DNA of 64,000 bases from Osedax fenrisi. Its lineage: Eukaryota; Annelida; Polychaeta; Sabellida; Siboglinidae. Both the position numbers and the translations under genes were made by a program. Shown piece by piece: positions 49,540-61,922 of this stretch; the first letter of the stretch is position 1, and each line of letters starts with the position of its first letter. The stretch is from contig OZ025243.1 of assembly GCA_964019155.1 (NCBI GenBank), positions 39,670,679-39,734,678 on the forward strand, written 5' to 3'. Under the pieces are notes generated by a model. That model saw only the letters and a list, made by a program, of their open reading frames with translations. It had not been told where the DNA came from and made no database searches.

Positions 49540-52294
49540 CAGGCCTGTAGCCAGCCAGAAATGTATACCAGCTAGGGGGGGCAAGGCCCCACAATATTTA
49601 AAAACTAAAATGTAATGAATATAAACCAGTATACTAGTAATAATATCACTACCAGGATCACTATTAGTTATTTACTAGAATCCTCTATTACTTATATTGA
49701 TGTACAATGTGAATTACCAAGACCTATTATAACCTCGAGGTTATAGGAGGTCTTGGAATTACTCAGGGTATAAATAAACAATAAATAAAAATACACTGTG
49801 TGTGTATATTATACACTATATAAATATACATGTATGCATATAATAAAATAAAATAAATCAGTAGGATCAGGTTAACAGGTAACGTAAACAATAATAAAAT
49901 TAGTAGATAGTCTACTGAATAAAATCGAGTGAATTAAACATTTAGTCATGGCAAAAGTAAGCTCATAACGAGATTTTCTAATATTATATAGAAAATAGTT
50001 ATCAGTGCACATCATATTATTAATGTGTGGAGATTATTCTAGTTGAGAGGTTATAGTGAAACATAGGATAGTTATAGATTGAGAAGTTGGAAGAGATAGT
50101 ATAAAAAGATGAATGATTGATAGAGGAGAATTCTCAACAGTTAACTGTGTCTTAATAATATGATAGTAGGTTTATCCTATTAGTTTTAGTCATATTTAAA
50201 GAAATGGAGTTATGAGAGAACCAATAAGTAAGATCAGTAATACAATTAAACATAGATATTTGAATCAGGCCAGAATCACTAGAACTAGAAAATTGATATA
50301 TTTGAAGATCATCGGCATAAATATGATAGTTAATATTAGGATATTTGTGGAAAATTGATTTTATAGGAAGAATATAAATAATGAACAAAATTGGGCCAAT
50401 AACAGAGCCTCGTGGAACACCATGTATGTTAAAATAAGGAGGAGACAACGAGAAGTTAATATTCACCGAATATGTTCTAGATGAAACAATATACATAAAC
50501 CAACTGTGGACTTGACAGTGTATTCCAATTTAATTAAGTCCAATAGAAAGAATATTGTGATCGAGAGTTTCAAAAGCACTAGATAACTATAGTAATACGA
50601 TATAGCATGGGGCTTTATTATCAAGATATATCATTTTGATTAACCTATGAGAATATCATTAATGATTAAAGTAAGATACGCACTTTAATATTTATCAACA
50701 ATAGCATTATACTGCATTAGCACATACTGTAATTAATAAGTTTTGATGTTTGGAAGTATATTGATAATGCTAGAAACTTTTTGTTGGAAGAAATTGGCAA
50801 ACAATGAACACATAACTAAATCAGGCTGGTCCGGAAGATGCTTGGTCTGGGTTTTACCTACTAAGGTGAAAGATAATTTATAAGCTTGTTTAGAAGATAT
50901 TCCATAACTACCGAGAATATCAGTAAAGTATGACGATTTGGTAGAGAGAAGTTTTTTCTTGTAAATCGATCGAAAACTGTAAAGGAAATAAGATCAGATT
51001 CAAATTTAGAGGATGCATATTTACGTTGTAGTCTAATAAGTATTTGCCTTAGTTTAATAAGCTCAGTATTACACCAGGAAAACAGAATAAGTTCGGTTGA
51101 TAAGAGTAATGGAGGGTACAACAATATCAAACGAATGAGATAATGCCAAATTAAAATAATCAAAAAGTGTTGACAAATCAGAAGATATACTGTTGTTAAG
51201 TTGATGGAATACAGAGTTAACACACATTGGTTTATCAATAGGGGAGATTTTCCGAAACGATCTAGAAAGTCGATTAATTTGTGTCTCCGGCAAGTTCAAA
51301 TCAAGTAATATAACAAAGTGATCAGATATTAAAGAACTTTAAGTGGGATATGAAATTAATTTAGAATCAGCTAGATATAAAAAAAGTCAATATTATTACT
51401 ATTAGTGTTATTAGTAAGGAAAACATATTGCGTCAGAGAATAATCAAATATAAGTTTATTCAGAGATAAGGAAGCATGATTTTCATTATTAATTTGAATA
51501 TTAAAATCACCAAGAATAACCGTGTTAACTAATGTGAAATATTCTAAAATAGAAGAGAGGTCAGCTAAGAAACTCCATAGGTTATATAAAAGTGGAAGTT
51601 AAATAAGTATAATTATAATGGTGAATAATGAAGGAAACTGAATATTACAGATCATAATTCCATGTGAAGATAAACATGGGGTGGATGACGAAATAATCTT
51701 AAGTTCCGATGAGAATAACAGAGCCAAGCAACACGACGATGTGATGTAGACATATTAGTAAGCAATACTTAAAAACAATCAGAAGTCAGTTGGGAAGCTA
51801 GAGTATAATCATCAGTAGTTAACCAAGTCTCAGTAATAGGTAGTAAAACTTTTGCATTATTTTGTATATATATATATATATAATATTATAATATATATTA
51901 TCGGTAAATATTTTTATTTTATTTCCAAAATTGCTCTACATCTTGTACATTTAGGACAAACATTTCCGAGATCAGATGAAATTAAATTATTAAAATTTAT
52001 TTTTAATATTTACCATAATTTTAGAAAATATTTTATCAAACTATAAATACTGAATTGGATCCTCACTATAATTGATATAACTATCATACATACATTCTAA
52101 TAAATAAATATAATATAAATAAAATTATAAAATAAAAATATAAATATAATTGAATATCTAGTAAATACTATATGAAAAAAACTTAATATGAAACAATTTG
52201 TAGGGGCCTACCTAATCTCTGGGGGGGCCTAGCCGATCTCAGGGGGGCCTTGCCCCCGCAAGCCCCCCCCCCCCCCCCCGTGGCTACGGGCCTG
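49540..52294 (-). mobile_element. hAT-like composite element carrying a LINE, copy 2
   Basis: Termini CAGGCCTGTAGCCA and TGGCTACGGGCCTG are flanked by perfect 8-bp duplications GTCCCACC (49532-49539 and 52295-52302). It is the reverse complement of copy 1 at 17333 in organisation: the G/C-rich left end of copy 1 is here at 52200-52294 (with a C run of ~19), and the TATACC...GGGGGGGCAAGGCCCCAC end is at 49555-49595. It is 2.0 kb shorter than copy 1, partly because it lacks the LTR-like insertion. No transposase. Confidence 0.85.
49842..51990 (-). pseudogene. dead LINE inside hAT-like copy 2
   Basis: Minus strand: (TTTTA)n-type tail at 49842-49858; RT fragment with GVPRGSVIGPILFIIYI and YADD (50300-50430); a middle fragment (50861-51238) parallel to the frame at 18750-19124 of copy 1; endonuclease traces with ITETW near 51830; and a cysteine motif CPKCTRC of ORF1 near 51940. 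Stops and shifts throughout. Equivalent LINE position and orientation inside both hAT-like copies. Confidence 0.75.
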
Positions 52295-52302
52295 GTCCCA
52301 CC

Positions 52303-53872
52303 CCCTCCAACTTGTAATTACCCTGCGACGACCCTAGGTGCTACATAATACCGATGATTCCTAAATATCGTACATCTGAAATACTTATTTAACATAATAC
52401 TTTAATACCATAATACTTTAATTAAAGTTATAGATATATCTATAAGTATACTTACCTATTATTAAATGAGTATTATATAACTCGTATCACTATACTTTAA
52501 TAATTGATAACATGTTTTAATTTGTATTATTCAAATATATATAATACTACTAATAGATTATTATCTATAATTATTATAAATATTATTATAATAATTATAA
52601 TAATTATTAATGAATTAAGTAGCAATTTGTCAAATATTATGCTTTAAAGTATAAAATAGACTTATAAACTTATATATATAGGTATTATATAATAATCCTA
52701 TTTATTTAGTAGAAATCAGTAAAAGATGTATTTTATTAGAAAATTCGTCATATGTAATTTGTTAACATACCTATTTTTTGAACCCCCCCCCCCCACTTTC
52801 AAATCCTTAACAAATGTAATGTAAAACCCCTATAATATAGACTTTCTTCGTTTACGTATCAACGATATGGTATCATTATAATATTGGTTGTAAAATAGTA
52901 TGTAATCAATTAATGTTCATTCGTTATTAAGTATAAACCTATAATGCATACACAAAAAATACAAATTATATTTTAATAATTATAGTAATAACAAAGATTT
53001 TGCGAAGGATGCTTTGAAGGATGCTTCGCAAAATCTTTGGTAATAACACACCAGAGTCTATAAACTATATCCTATAGGGACTATATTATAATATAATCAC
53101 TAAATATAATATTTTGAAATATAATTGCATTGAAGTAAAGTATATTGAACTTTTATTAAAATAATAATTATTATCTTATAATATATATTTTATATATTTA
53201 TATAAATTGGTGTTTTAACAAGTTTAAATCTACTTTCACTTTCGGCTCTCACTGATAGATTTTTTTTTTATTTGGATATATTTTCAATAAAATAAATAAC
53301 CATGATTCAGTTTAAAAAATCACTTTCTTTGGTAAATCTTTGAAAAATATTCATGATGAAATATTTCTTATAATTATTGTTAAAAATCATTAGATATTAA
53401 TTTCAAATGATAATTTGCTAAGCAGATTAATATCTTTTATCATATTTATCATTGATAACTTTGTATTTGATAACAATTTGGAAATATTCAATTGTTATAT
53501 ATTTCAATTTATAGTATAACAGTTTACTTGTTAGTACATAAATACGATTATTCATATTTTCAGGAAATATATTTATATTATAAATTATAACCATCAAATA
53601 TTTAATAATTTATTATTATAATCATTATAACACTAGTAAATATGATTTTATATTATTGATAATCATCATTTATATGATGATTATAATAATAATTATTACT
53701 ATTATTATTATTTTATTTTTTACTAAATATCTAATTAGGACATTTATATATTCTAATATCAAATTCAATTTGAAATTGATAATATTTATATATTTATTGT
53801 TACATTAAATTAATGATTAATTCAATTATTAATTGTACATTATTGTATAATATAAGTTTATTATTATAATAT
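52303..53872. other. AT-rich non-coding DNA
   Basis: No exon. It contains a C13-14 run at ~52783, the 48-bp mini-element listed separately, and imperfect AT palindromes around 53640-53720. Confidence 0.5.
52992..53039. mobile_element. 48-bp TIR mini-element with 7-bp target duplication
   Basis: CAAAGATTTTGCGAAG and its exact inverse enclose 16 bp and are flanked by perfect GTAATAA repeats (52985-52991 and 53040-53046). Third member of the family at 10584 and 12535. Confidence 0.8.
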
Positions 53873-54201
53873 GATGATGATGATGATATTGAGTTTATTA
53901 GCACTAAAATAGGGTCATGTAGATCCCTTCGCTCGTGCGGGAAGAAAATAATAATAAAATAATAGTAATACGATAATAATTTGATAATAATATACATTCA
54001 ATATACAACGGAAAACAATAATAAACAATATAAAGTACTATTATATACTACAGTATGCATTGATATGGTGTAGTTGTATATACTACAGACTGCATTGATA
54101 TAGTATATTGTTATATAATAATAAGATAATAATAATACAATAACGATTTAATAATGATATAAATTTAATATAACACGGATACAAATAATAAGTTGGATGA
54201 T

Positions 54202-55650
54202 TTAATGATTATGGGTAGAGAGAAAAGAAGAAGTAAGATTTATAAATATTTTGTGGGATCTAATAGAACGAATGGTAGGAGGGAGGGAATTCCATAGGGT
54301 TGGACCGGAATTTTTAAAAGCTCTAGAATTTAGGGAAGTTTTACTAGAGTTCTGGGAGATAAGTAGAGGAGCATTTTGGTAACGAAGATAAGATAATATA
54401 GTACGTTTTTTAATTAGATCAGAGATATAGCTAGGGGTAAAAGAATATATTGATTTATGGATTATAGATAGTATACGTAATTTACACCTGAGGGAGAAGG
54501 GTAGCCACATACGAGATGATTGATGAGATGTTGTAGTAGAGTGATCCAGTCGAGTTAAACAGTAAGTAGTACGTATTGAGGAACGGATAATCCGATTAAG
54601 TGGAGCAGTAGCTTTAGCAGGAAGTAAATTCAGTAGGGAAGAACAGTAGTCAATACGTGAAAGTACAAGAGCATTAATTAGAGTTTTAGTAAGGTTTCTG
54701 GAAAGTGATGTCCGTATTTTTTTAATTCTGAAGAGATGAAAGTTGGATGATTTTGTAATGGATGATATGTGATTCTTAAATGATAATTTGTCATCAAATA
54801 CTAATCCTAGGTTTTTGGAGGAATGAGAAGGAGAAATAATCATGTTATTTAGAGTAAAGTTTGGAAAGGAAGTTTCAGAAGTAGATATGTTAAGTACAGT
54901 AGTCTTAGAGGAATTAATTAGTAGTTTATTGGAGAGGAGCCATAATCTTATGGAGTTAGCACACTCGATTAATTCAGAGTTAATGGTATTATGAGAATTT
55001 ATAGGGAAAAAGGTAAACAGTTGGATATCATCAGCAAAAATATGGTAGTGGATATTTGGAAATTTCTTAATTAGATCAGCAATAGGGCGGATATAAATAG
55101 AAAAGAGGGATGGACCTAGAACAGATCCTTGGGGAATACCGTGGTTAAGAGGAGAAAGAGGCGAGTAAGATTTGTCAATCATAATAGAGATATTCCTGTT
55201 AGTGAGATATGAAGTAAACCATTTTAATGCTAAGCCAGATATACCCATTAAAGTAAGTCGCGAGATTAATATGTTATGGTCCAGGGTATCAAAAGCAGAT
55301 GATAGATCAAGTAGGATTAGCTGGCAACACGTGTTGCTATTTAAGGTAGATAATATAGTGTCAGTAATACGTAGGAGAGCTGTTTCGGTTGAATGACCCT
55401 TACGAAAAGCGCTTTGAAACGGGTCGAAAAGATTATTTTTATTTACATGGGCTATGAGTTGTTTGGAAACAATTCTTTCTAATATTTTACTTAATAAGGG
55501 TAGGTGGGAGATCGGGCGATAATTGCTAAATGAGTTTGGGTCTAAGTTTTGTTTTTTTAGAATAGGGGATATTATGGCAGTCTTGAGACAGGGTGAAACT
55601 TGGCCAGAGTTTAGTGAGTTCGCAATAATATCCAAGAAAATGAGAAAAAA
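54202..55650 (-). CDS. LINE ORF2, reverse transcriptase part
   Basis: About 477 residues open to the stop at 54202. RT motifs in order: SNYRPISHLPLLSKILER, FQSAFRKGHSTETALL, LLDLSSAFDTLDHNIL, GIPQGSVLGPSLFSIY, the catalytic FADD box (Phe replacing the usual Tyr or Ala), LGLVFDDKL, and the C-terminal LWNSLPPTIR. It makes cDNA at the nicked target from the LINE RNA. It lies in a different frame from the endonuclease part; the shift maps to a T6 run on the minus strand (plus 55645-55650), where one extra T would restore LSPYFFLIFLDIIANS. Confidence 0.9.
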   Translation of the reverse strand, partial: FFLIFLDIIANSLNSGQVSPCLKTAIISPILKKQNLDPNSFSNYRPISHLPLLSKILERIVSKQLIAHVNKNNLFDPFQSAFRKGHSTETALLRITDTILSTLNSNTCCQLILLDLSSAFDTLDHNILISRLTLMGISGLALKWFTSYLTNRNISIMIDKSYSPLSPLNHGIPQGSVLGPSLFSIYIRPIADLIKKFPNIHYHIFADDIQLFTFFPINSHNTINSELIECANSIRLWLLSNKLLINSSKTTVLNISTSETSFPNFTLNNMIISPSHSSKNLGLVFDDKLSFKNHISSITKSSNFHLFRIKKIRTSLSRNLTKTLINALVLSRIDYCSSLLNLLPAKATAPLNRIIRSSIRTTYCLTRLDHSTTTSHQSSRMWLPFSLRCKLRILSIIHKSIYSFTPSYISDLIKKRTILSYLRYQNAPLLISQNSSKTSLNSRAFKNSGPTLWNSLPPTIRSIRSHKIFINLTSSFLSTHNH

Positions 55651-57032
55651 TAGGGTGAAAGTTTGTGATATAATGATAAAGGTAGGGGATCAGTGGGGGA
55701 GGTACAGTGAGATTTCATGAGTAGGTCATTTACTTCATACAGTGAAGGAATAGTGAATGTACTTAATGAGTCAATATGATGGGTAATATATATGGTAGGA
55801 TTGAGTATGGGTTGAGTAGATGCGCAAATAATATTATTAATGCTTGCAATTTTATGGTTAAAGAATTTTTCAAAAAGAGAACACAGTTGAAAATTTGACG
55901 TGTTAGGTAAAATGGGGAGGATTTTTTCATCTGGAGGAGAGAGAATTTTATTTGCTATTTTAAATAATTTGTGAGGATTGGAGGATATCAATGCTATCTT
56001 TTTATTATAATAGATAGATTTTGAACGAGATATAGTAGATTTGTAATTTTTTCTAGCTAGTGATAGTGCTAATTTAGTTTCAGTAGAAGGATTTTTAAGA
56101 AATTTCTTCTCAAATTTTCGAACACTCTTCTTGAAGATGAAAAGTTCGTGGGAGAACCAGGGAGAAAAAGGGCGGTCGGTAATTAATGTAGTTTTTGTAG
56201 GTGCATGTATATTGATAATATTTAGGAGAGTGGAGTTTAGGAGTACCGGACAGAGGGAAGTTGAAGAAGAGATCTCAGTTTTGATATTGTTTACAAATCT
56301 TGGTAGGTCGATAGACTTAAAATCTCTATATGTAATACGTTTTCGTTTAATATTTGTGAATTTTAGATTTATAGAGAATTCAATAATAAAATGATCAGTT
56401 AGTAGTTCAATTTTTTGAAAGGAGTTAGGGTTTATACATCTAATAAGAGGACTGGATAGGGGTGTAAATATCATATCAAGTGTATTGCCACTAGAATGGG
56501 TAGGAAATGATATATGTTGGCACAAGGAAAGAGACTCAGTTAGGAGTTTAAAGTCACCATGGGGATAGATGGGAGAATTACAGTGATAGTTTAAGTCACC
56601 AAGAACTATTGGTAGATAGGATGAAGATGAAGGAAGTTTATGGATAAAATCATGAAATTCATCAAAGAATAAACTGGTTTCAGGTTTTGGGGGACGATAG
56701 ATAACGGTAAGATGTAGAGTTAAGTTAGGAAGCTTGAGGGTCAGCGAAATACAATCACTATATGAAAAGGGGGGGAATGAAATGGATGGAGATAGGTAAA
56801 AATCATTACGTATCTTAAATCCTACCCCACCACCACGGCCCATTTGTCGTGGAGCGAGATAGAGTGTATATCCAAAGTCCAAGATGGAGGCAAATATATC
56901 AGAGTCATTATTAGAAATCCAGGTCTCAGTCAATGCGATTATAATAAATTTTTGTAATTTAAGGTATGGGAACAGAAGGGATATATTTGATCTCAAGGAG
57001 CGAATATTGATCAAGGCTATATTAGAGGATAG
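55611..57032 (-). CDS. LINE ORF2, apurinic-type endonuclease part
   Basis: ~470 residues. Endonuclease motifs: LINIRSLRSN at the very start, ALTETW, GRGGGVGF, VIYRPPKP, LGDLNYH, and LTDHFIIEF with the conserved His. This domain nicks target DNA to prime reverse transcription. No ATG occurs between the upstream TGA (57033-57035) and the motif start; the first Met is inside the domain (RQMGRGGG). The frame is identical to ORF1's, so expression through the TGA is likely. The C-terminal end is lost by the shift near 55645. Confidence 0.88.
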   Translation of the reverse strand, partial: LSSNIALINIRSLRSNISLLFPYLKLQKFIIIALTETWISNNDSDIFASILDFGYTLYLAPRQMGRGGGVGFKIRNDFYLSPSISFPPFSYSDCISLTLKLPNLTLHLTVIYRPPKPETSLFFDEFHDFIHKLPSSSSYLPIVLGDLNYHCNSPIYPHGDFKLLTESLSLCQHISFPTHSSGNTLDMIFTPLSSPLIRCINPNSFQKIELLTDHFIIEFSINLKFTNIKRKRITYRDFKSIDLPRFVNNIKTEISSSTSLCPVLLNSTLLNIINIHAPTKTTLITDRPFSPWFSHELFIFKKSVRKFEKKFLKNPSTETKLALSLARKNYKSTISRSKSIYYNKKIALISSNPHKLFKIANKILSPPDEKILPILPNTSNFQLCSLFEKFFNHKIASINNIICASTQPILNPTIYITHHIDSLSTFTIPSLYEVNDLLMKSHCTSPTDPLPLSLYHKLSPYFFSFSWILLRTH

Positions 57033-57035
57033 TCA
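57033..57035 (-). promoter_or_regulatory. TGA-CTA stop between ORF1 and ORF2, candidate readthrough site
   Basis: ORF1 ends GCC TGA CTA TCC, and ORF2 continues in register with no other stop and no nearby ATG. UGA followed by CUA is a known leaky-stop context in animals and their viruses. Readthrough in this element is inference. Confidence 0.5.
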
Positions 57036-58028
57036 GGCTTGAGAGGAAGAATTATTTATAAATGATTTCTTATAGTGATCAAAAGAATCAAACCATTTTG
57101 TTAGATCAGATTCAGGGATGAGAAAAGGGGGATATGAAAGAAGATTTTTTTTATCCCTAAGTTCAAATGTTTGGGAACGATTATTAAAAAATACTTTATA
57201 CAAAATGGGCGTGAGTTTTTGTTTTAGGGCATGATATAGTACCTTACCAAGAAGTCTAGTAGAGTCAGGTAAATAATGACGAATAAATATATGCTTAAAA
57301 TTACTATGTGGTGAGATTTTTAGAAGGGAGGAGAAACATATATCACGAGCAGAAATATTAGTGAAACGTAATAAAGCAGTACTGGTCAGAAATGAGGCAG
57401 AAGTAATATAAGAATGTGGAAGTTTTATATAGTCAATTAATGATACTATGAAATTATAGTTAACTTCATAAGGAAGAAGGTGTTCAAGTACTAGTATGAG
57501 GGAATTATCTATGGAGCGTATGGATGAAGACTTTGAGGAAGTTGAACTAGATAATATAGGGGTTGGTGTGTGATTTGAGGAAAATTTTAAGTCCATTAGC
57601 TTTGGAATGTTTCTAGAAGTATTATCATTGGGCTGGGTATTAGCATTATGCTTGGGCTGGATATTAATAGTCGTAGTAGAAGAATATATATCAGATGTTA
57701 TATTTGGCGTTACCTTGGAACAAGTATTATGTATAGATTTGTCAGTTAAAGTAGAAGGTGAATATGGCATAGTAATGGGTGGAGTAGTTGTATGATTAGT
57801 CGAAGGAAACTTATTTAAGGCTAGGCATGAGGAACATGAGAAGATGAAGTTAGGTGAATTAAATATAGCAATAGCATAAGCGGGAGGGGGGTTTTTAGAA
57901 TGAAACCAGGATTTAGAAATAATAGCTGCGGGGTATAAACAATTATAATGTAAAATAGATGGACATGTTTTACATTTGAGATAATATTCGCATGCGGGAA
58001 GGTTACAATGTGAACAATTTGAGGACAT
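57033..58028 (-). CDS. LINE ORF1 (PHD-like zinc-finger protein)
   Basis: 331 residues from ATG 58028 to TGA. The N-terminal ~70 residues carry a Cys/His array (CSHCNLPAC, CKTC, LHYNC, CSSC) typical of PHD-like fingers in CR1/L2 ORF1 proteins. A long Ser/Thr/Asn-rich linker (~80-170) and a C-terminal globular part (~175-325, LLPYEVNYNFIVSLIDY onward) follow. It probably binds LINE RNA. Its stop codon is TGA followed by CTA and then, in the same frame, by ORF2. Confidence 0.88.
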   Translation of the reverse strand: MSSNCSHCNLPACEYYLKCKTCPSILHYNCLYPAAIISKSWFHSKNPPPAYAIAIFNSPNFIFSCSSCLALNKFPSTNHTTTPPITMPYSPSTLTDKSIHNTCSKVTPNITSDIYSSTTTINIQPKHNANTQPNDNTSRNIPKLMDLKFSSNHTPTPILSSSTSSKSSSIRSIDNSLILVLEHLLPYEVNYNFIVSLIDYIKLPHSYITSASFLTSTALLRFTNISARDICFSSLLKISPHSNFKHIFIRHYLPDSTRLLGKVLYHALKQKLTPILYKVFFNNRSQTFELRDKKNLLSYPPFLIPESDLTKWFDSFDHYKKSFINNSSSQA

Positions 58029-58826
58029 GGTATACTTGAGATTGTGGGATTAAATTGAATGAAATAGATAATAATAAATATAATAATAAATGTATAAAAA
58101 CTGGTCGTAACAGGGATATTTTTGAAGAAGTTTGGTATTCAGTCCGTTTTGCTATATGACGAGTTGACTTGACAAGCACCTGTTGACTTTAGTAGGCTCC
58201 TGGTATGCTTGGTGGCAGCCGGGCAATGATGGTCCGATTGTCTGAGATGTAAGGCAGTGTATCGTCCGAGGTAGAATTGATGGATCTGTATGTAAGTAAA
58301 TACAGCAGTAGACTATCTAGGTGTAAGTTGGTAGCTAACCTCAAATGAAGGTTGGTAGATCCGACTACCAAAAGCAAATTCCCAAGGGAGATCCACGGGA
58401 GAATATCAGTTATAATATTATTATAAACTACTAGTTAATTAATTTTATAAATAGTAAATAATGTAGCTAAGTATAAATATACATAAACAGTATGTAATAT
58501 ATATTTGAATTTAATTAATTTATCGAATTTATAATTCTATTATCTTTGTGATTATTATTTATTTTTTAGGATTTTTATTTTGTTATAATAAAATGTAAAC
58601 AAATACTAAATATAATTATATCTAAATAAGATATGATTATAATTTAAAGACAACTATTATGTATTTCAAATAAGTTGGATATTAATATTTAATATATATT
58701 AATATAATAGATAATATAAAAAATAAATGAATACGTACTTATCTTTATAATAATAATACAATTAAAAGATATTTAAAAGCTAAGCAGTTATTAACACAAC
58801 TATATATTGGTTGCTATGTAAACAAA
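58029..58826 (-). mobile_element. leader (5' region) of LINE copy B
   Basis: Matches 303-1100 almost exactly. It contains a moderately GC-rich part (58130-58400) next to ORF1 with a 62-codon frame (58189-58377) also present in copy A, and an AT-rich distal part. Any internal promoter would lie here; none can be pointed to. Confidence 0.65.
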
Positions 58827-61059
58827 GTATATACTATATTGATAGTAAGTACATTTAATATATATATTTAAATACGTACTTTAATCATTATTTATATATG
58901 TAAGTCACTTAACTTAGTATCATTATGATAATCATACTAACTTAGTATCATACTAAGTTAGTAATAAAGAATTATCTCAAAGCAGGGCGCATATTGTTAT
59001 TATAAGAATGTCAGTGTTCAAGGTGGGCTGTACTTATATATGCACTATTACCCATTCGCATTATAAGATATTTTATAGTAACACAATATTTTATTTGCTC
59101 ACTTACTAAGTGACTTAGGAATATAATGCACCAAAAAAAAACCAAACCAAAGAAATCACACAATCCCAAAATAAAAATTTAACTCTGACTTTCTAATAAT
59201 AATAAGTGTACTATCAACATACTTAGAAAGTTTTGTAAGGTTGTCGATTTTTAAACTGAAATTATTCATATCCAGTTTTCTGTTGTATTACTGAAATATT
59301 TTAATATAAAAGTAGAATTAGTTTCGATAAATGTCATGGTTAATACTACTGTGAGTCAATTCATTATACTATAGAACTTATGTGAATGGTATTACAAATC
59401 CACATGTTTCATATGTATATGAAGGATTTCGATAGTAAACTTGTTCACATGATCCGGCAATCATTTTTAAACAATACTATGCACATTCATTTATAGAGGG
59501 CAAGCATAATATTGAAATAATATCGGCTTATATATTAAATAACTAGTTTAATATAGAATAGTAATCTCTGAACGTGTATCGTATATACAACTCACATATT
59601 TATATTGTATAATGAATAAGTTTCTTTACAAAGTATAATCAAGTAAAGATCAGGCCTTTCGTAATATAATAATTTAATCATTTTATATCAAGTATTTCCT
59701 GTTAAACTATAGGAATTCTTGCCTTTTATCGACTATAATAATAAAACTTATTATTAATGCCTTATGGTATTAATTAAAAAGACTAATTTCTCATTATATT
59801 GTGAGAAGATTTTAATATATTCATTCGTGGATAACTTACTATACGTATTGCATGAGAATGACAATAGACTTGTAAGTTATAATAGCGTATTGTATCGTTG
59901 AAATAAATTTCCACACATAACATTTGAATATTAACTAATACAAAAAAGAGAGATAGAATAAACTAACCGCTATCTACTATAGAGAGAACGTGATACAGGG
60001 TGGGAGGGAAGAAGGATGGAGGGAATAATACTCGCGGAGTATATATATATAAATATTGTATAATACAACAAAATATTCTTATTATTTTTCAAAATTATTA
60101 TAATGTATAAGTAATCATATGATTCTATAAATACATTTTATTTGATCTCTGTAAACGTTTCATATAAATTATAGCATAACATCTTTTGATGATAACACAT
60201 GTAACCGTGGTAACCAGTAGAAGTGATTCTTGTTTCTATGTATTCACATTTGTACAGTTTTACATTTGCCTCAGTGTATGCAATTTATTTAATTTGATTG
60301 TTATCTTATTTATTATATAATATATACACGTGTATTGTTTAAGGTCTATCTACCCATACCGATCAAGTATTCTAAACTCTATAATTGTTTCTTATGAAAC
60401 CTATATATATATATATATATACATATATCGCTCATGATCTACCTAATTTGATATTTTAATGTAATCTGGCAAATGAATTATTACGCAATTTACATGACTA
60501 TGCATACATTATTTTACATGAATATTCATAAGTATAATGTTTCACAAAACAACATCTATGTTTAATAATAAAGTGTATCTAGATTTCCAATTAATATCAT
60601 TTTAAACAAATCAATGAATTTTTGTATACGATATATCATAATTGAATAGAGAGTTATTTTTACTTATATATAATGTATATTTCTGTATACACGCACATAT
60701 TCCATGCGAAGTTAGGGTATATAATTATAGAGCGAAGTAGTTTTACCGTTTAACTATATTATAGGTAGGATAACAGATGGGTATCGCAATCCTAAGCAAA
60801 GTTAATATATCAATCACTATATTTACTGTAATGTATTAGAGTTTAATTATTATTCGCTCCTTTCAATTTATCAATATTATACTAAAAACTCTATAATTTA
60901 CGTTTAATTTACGAATCGGATGAGGATTGTTATTATCTTAGTTTTAATATAAATATTTATACATTGGTAAACATATCAGCTGAATATAAATATATTGTAT
61001 TTTCTACTCTACATAAAGGTATAATTGTAGTATGCATAGTGAAGTTATATATGTATGTA

Positions 61060-61136
<77 letters not shown>

Positions 61137-61246
61137 ATATATATATATTAGTAAAATTATATTATTTGAAAATTGGTAGATTTAAATGAAATGAAATATA
61201 AATATACAGTAAAGTACTTTGATTGTTATATATATTGTAAATATAG

Positions 61247-61290
<44 letters not shown>

Positions 61291-61895
61291 AAAGAGAGAG
61301 GTTATGGATATTGTAGAGGAAGTATAGTGTGGTGGTTATATTCATATGATAGTCAACCAATCAGTGAGTTTTATTGGGTATATAAACTTATTCACCTAAA
61401 CTGATGAATATCTAAATGGGGTCTCACATCAATATCATTTTTTATTTCCCGTCCGTTGATTTTCATCTGCTAAACTAATGTAACTACCAGATATCTATTT
61501 TGATGGACGGAAAATTAAAATAGAAATGATCCTATTTTCGATGGACAGAAAATAAAGTGATTGGCGAAAATCAACCATTTCCGTTATAAAGGGTGTCACC
61601 ACATTATTTATTATTTAATCTATATATGAAATAATGTATAACAATAAACGGTATTGATGTTAGAGGGTATATATATATACTGTATGTTCGCTAGTTTCAT
61701 TCATTTGACGGATGGAAATCTGCGGATGGAAATCTGCGGATAGAAAATTCGCCGATCAGCAAATCAAAATCGGTAATGATTCGAGAACCTATAAGTAGTG
61801 TCCGTTTATCATCATGATATACATATATTATATATTATATATGATATATGATATATATATATATAAGCTGTAACCTAAATAAAACAGCAGATTAA
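58827..61895. other. AT-rich intergenic DNA upstream of PI4KB
   Basis: No exon is recognised. TA runs lie at 61040-61145 and 61248-61287. At 61453-61580 motifs GTCCGTTGATTTTC and GAAAATCAACC form a loose dyad around two GATGGAC(G/A)GAAAAT boxes. At 61712-61760 GGATGGAAATCTGC is tandemly repeated (14 bp). These last elements lie within 500 bp of the PI4KB start and could be regulatory; this is a guess. Confidence 0.45.
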
Positions 61896-61922
61896 TGTGA
61901 TTATGCCATACCACCACAGAGA

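Larger units (their letters stand above)
53873..58826 (-). mobile_element. nearly full-length CR1/L2-like LINE, copy B (~4.95 kb)
   Basis: Minus-strand order: leader (58826-58029), ORF1 (58028-57033), ORF2 with endonuclease and RT (57032-54202), 3' UTR, AATAAA near 53890 and an (ATC)5 tail at ~53873. The putative 5' end coincides with the 5' end of copy A at 1100. The only coding lesion noticed is a one-base shift at ~55645. Target duplications were not found. The 3' UTR holds a ~35-bp direct repeat (54047-54115, TATACTACAG...GCATTGATAT). Confidence 0.8.
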
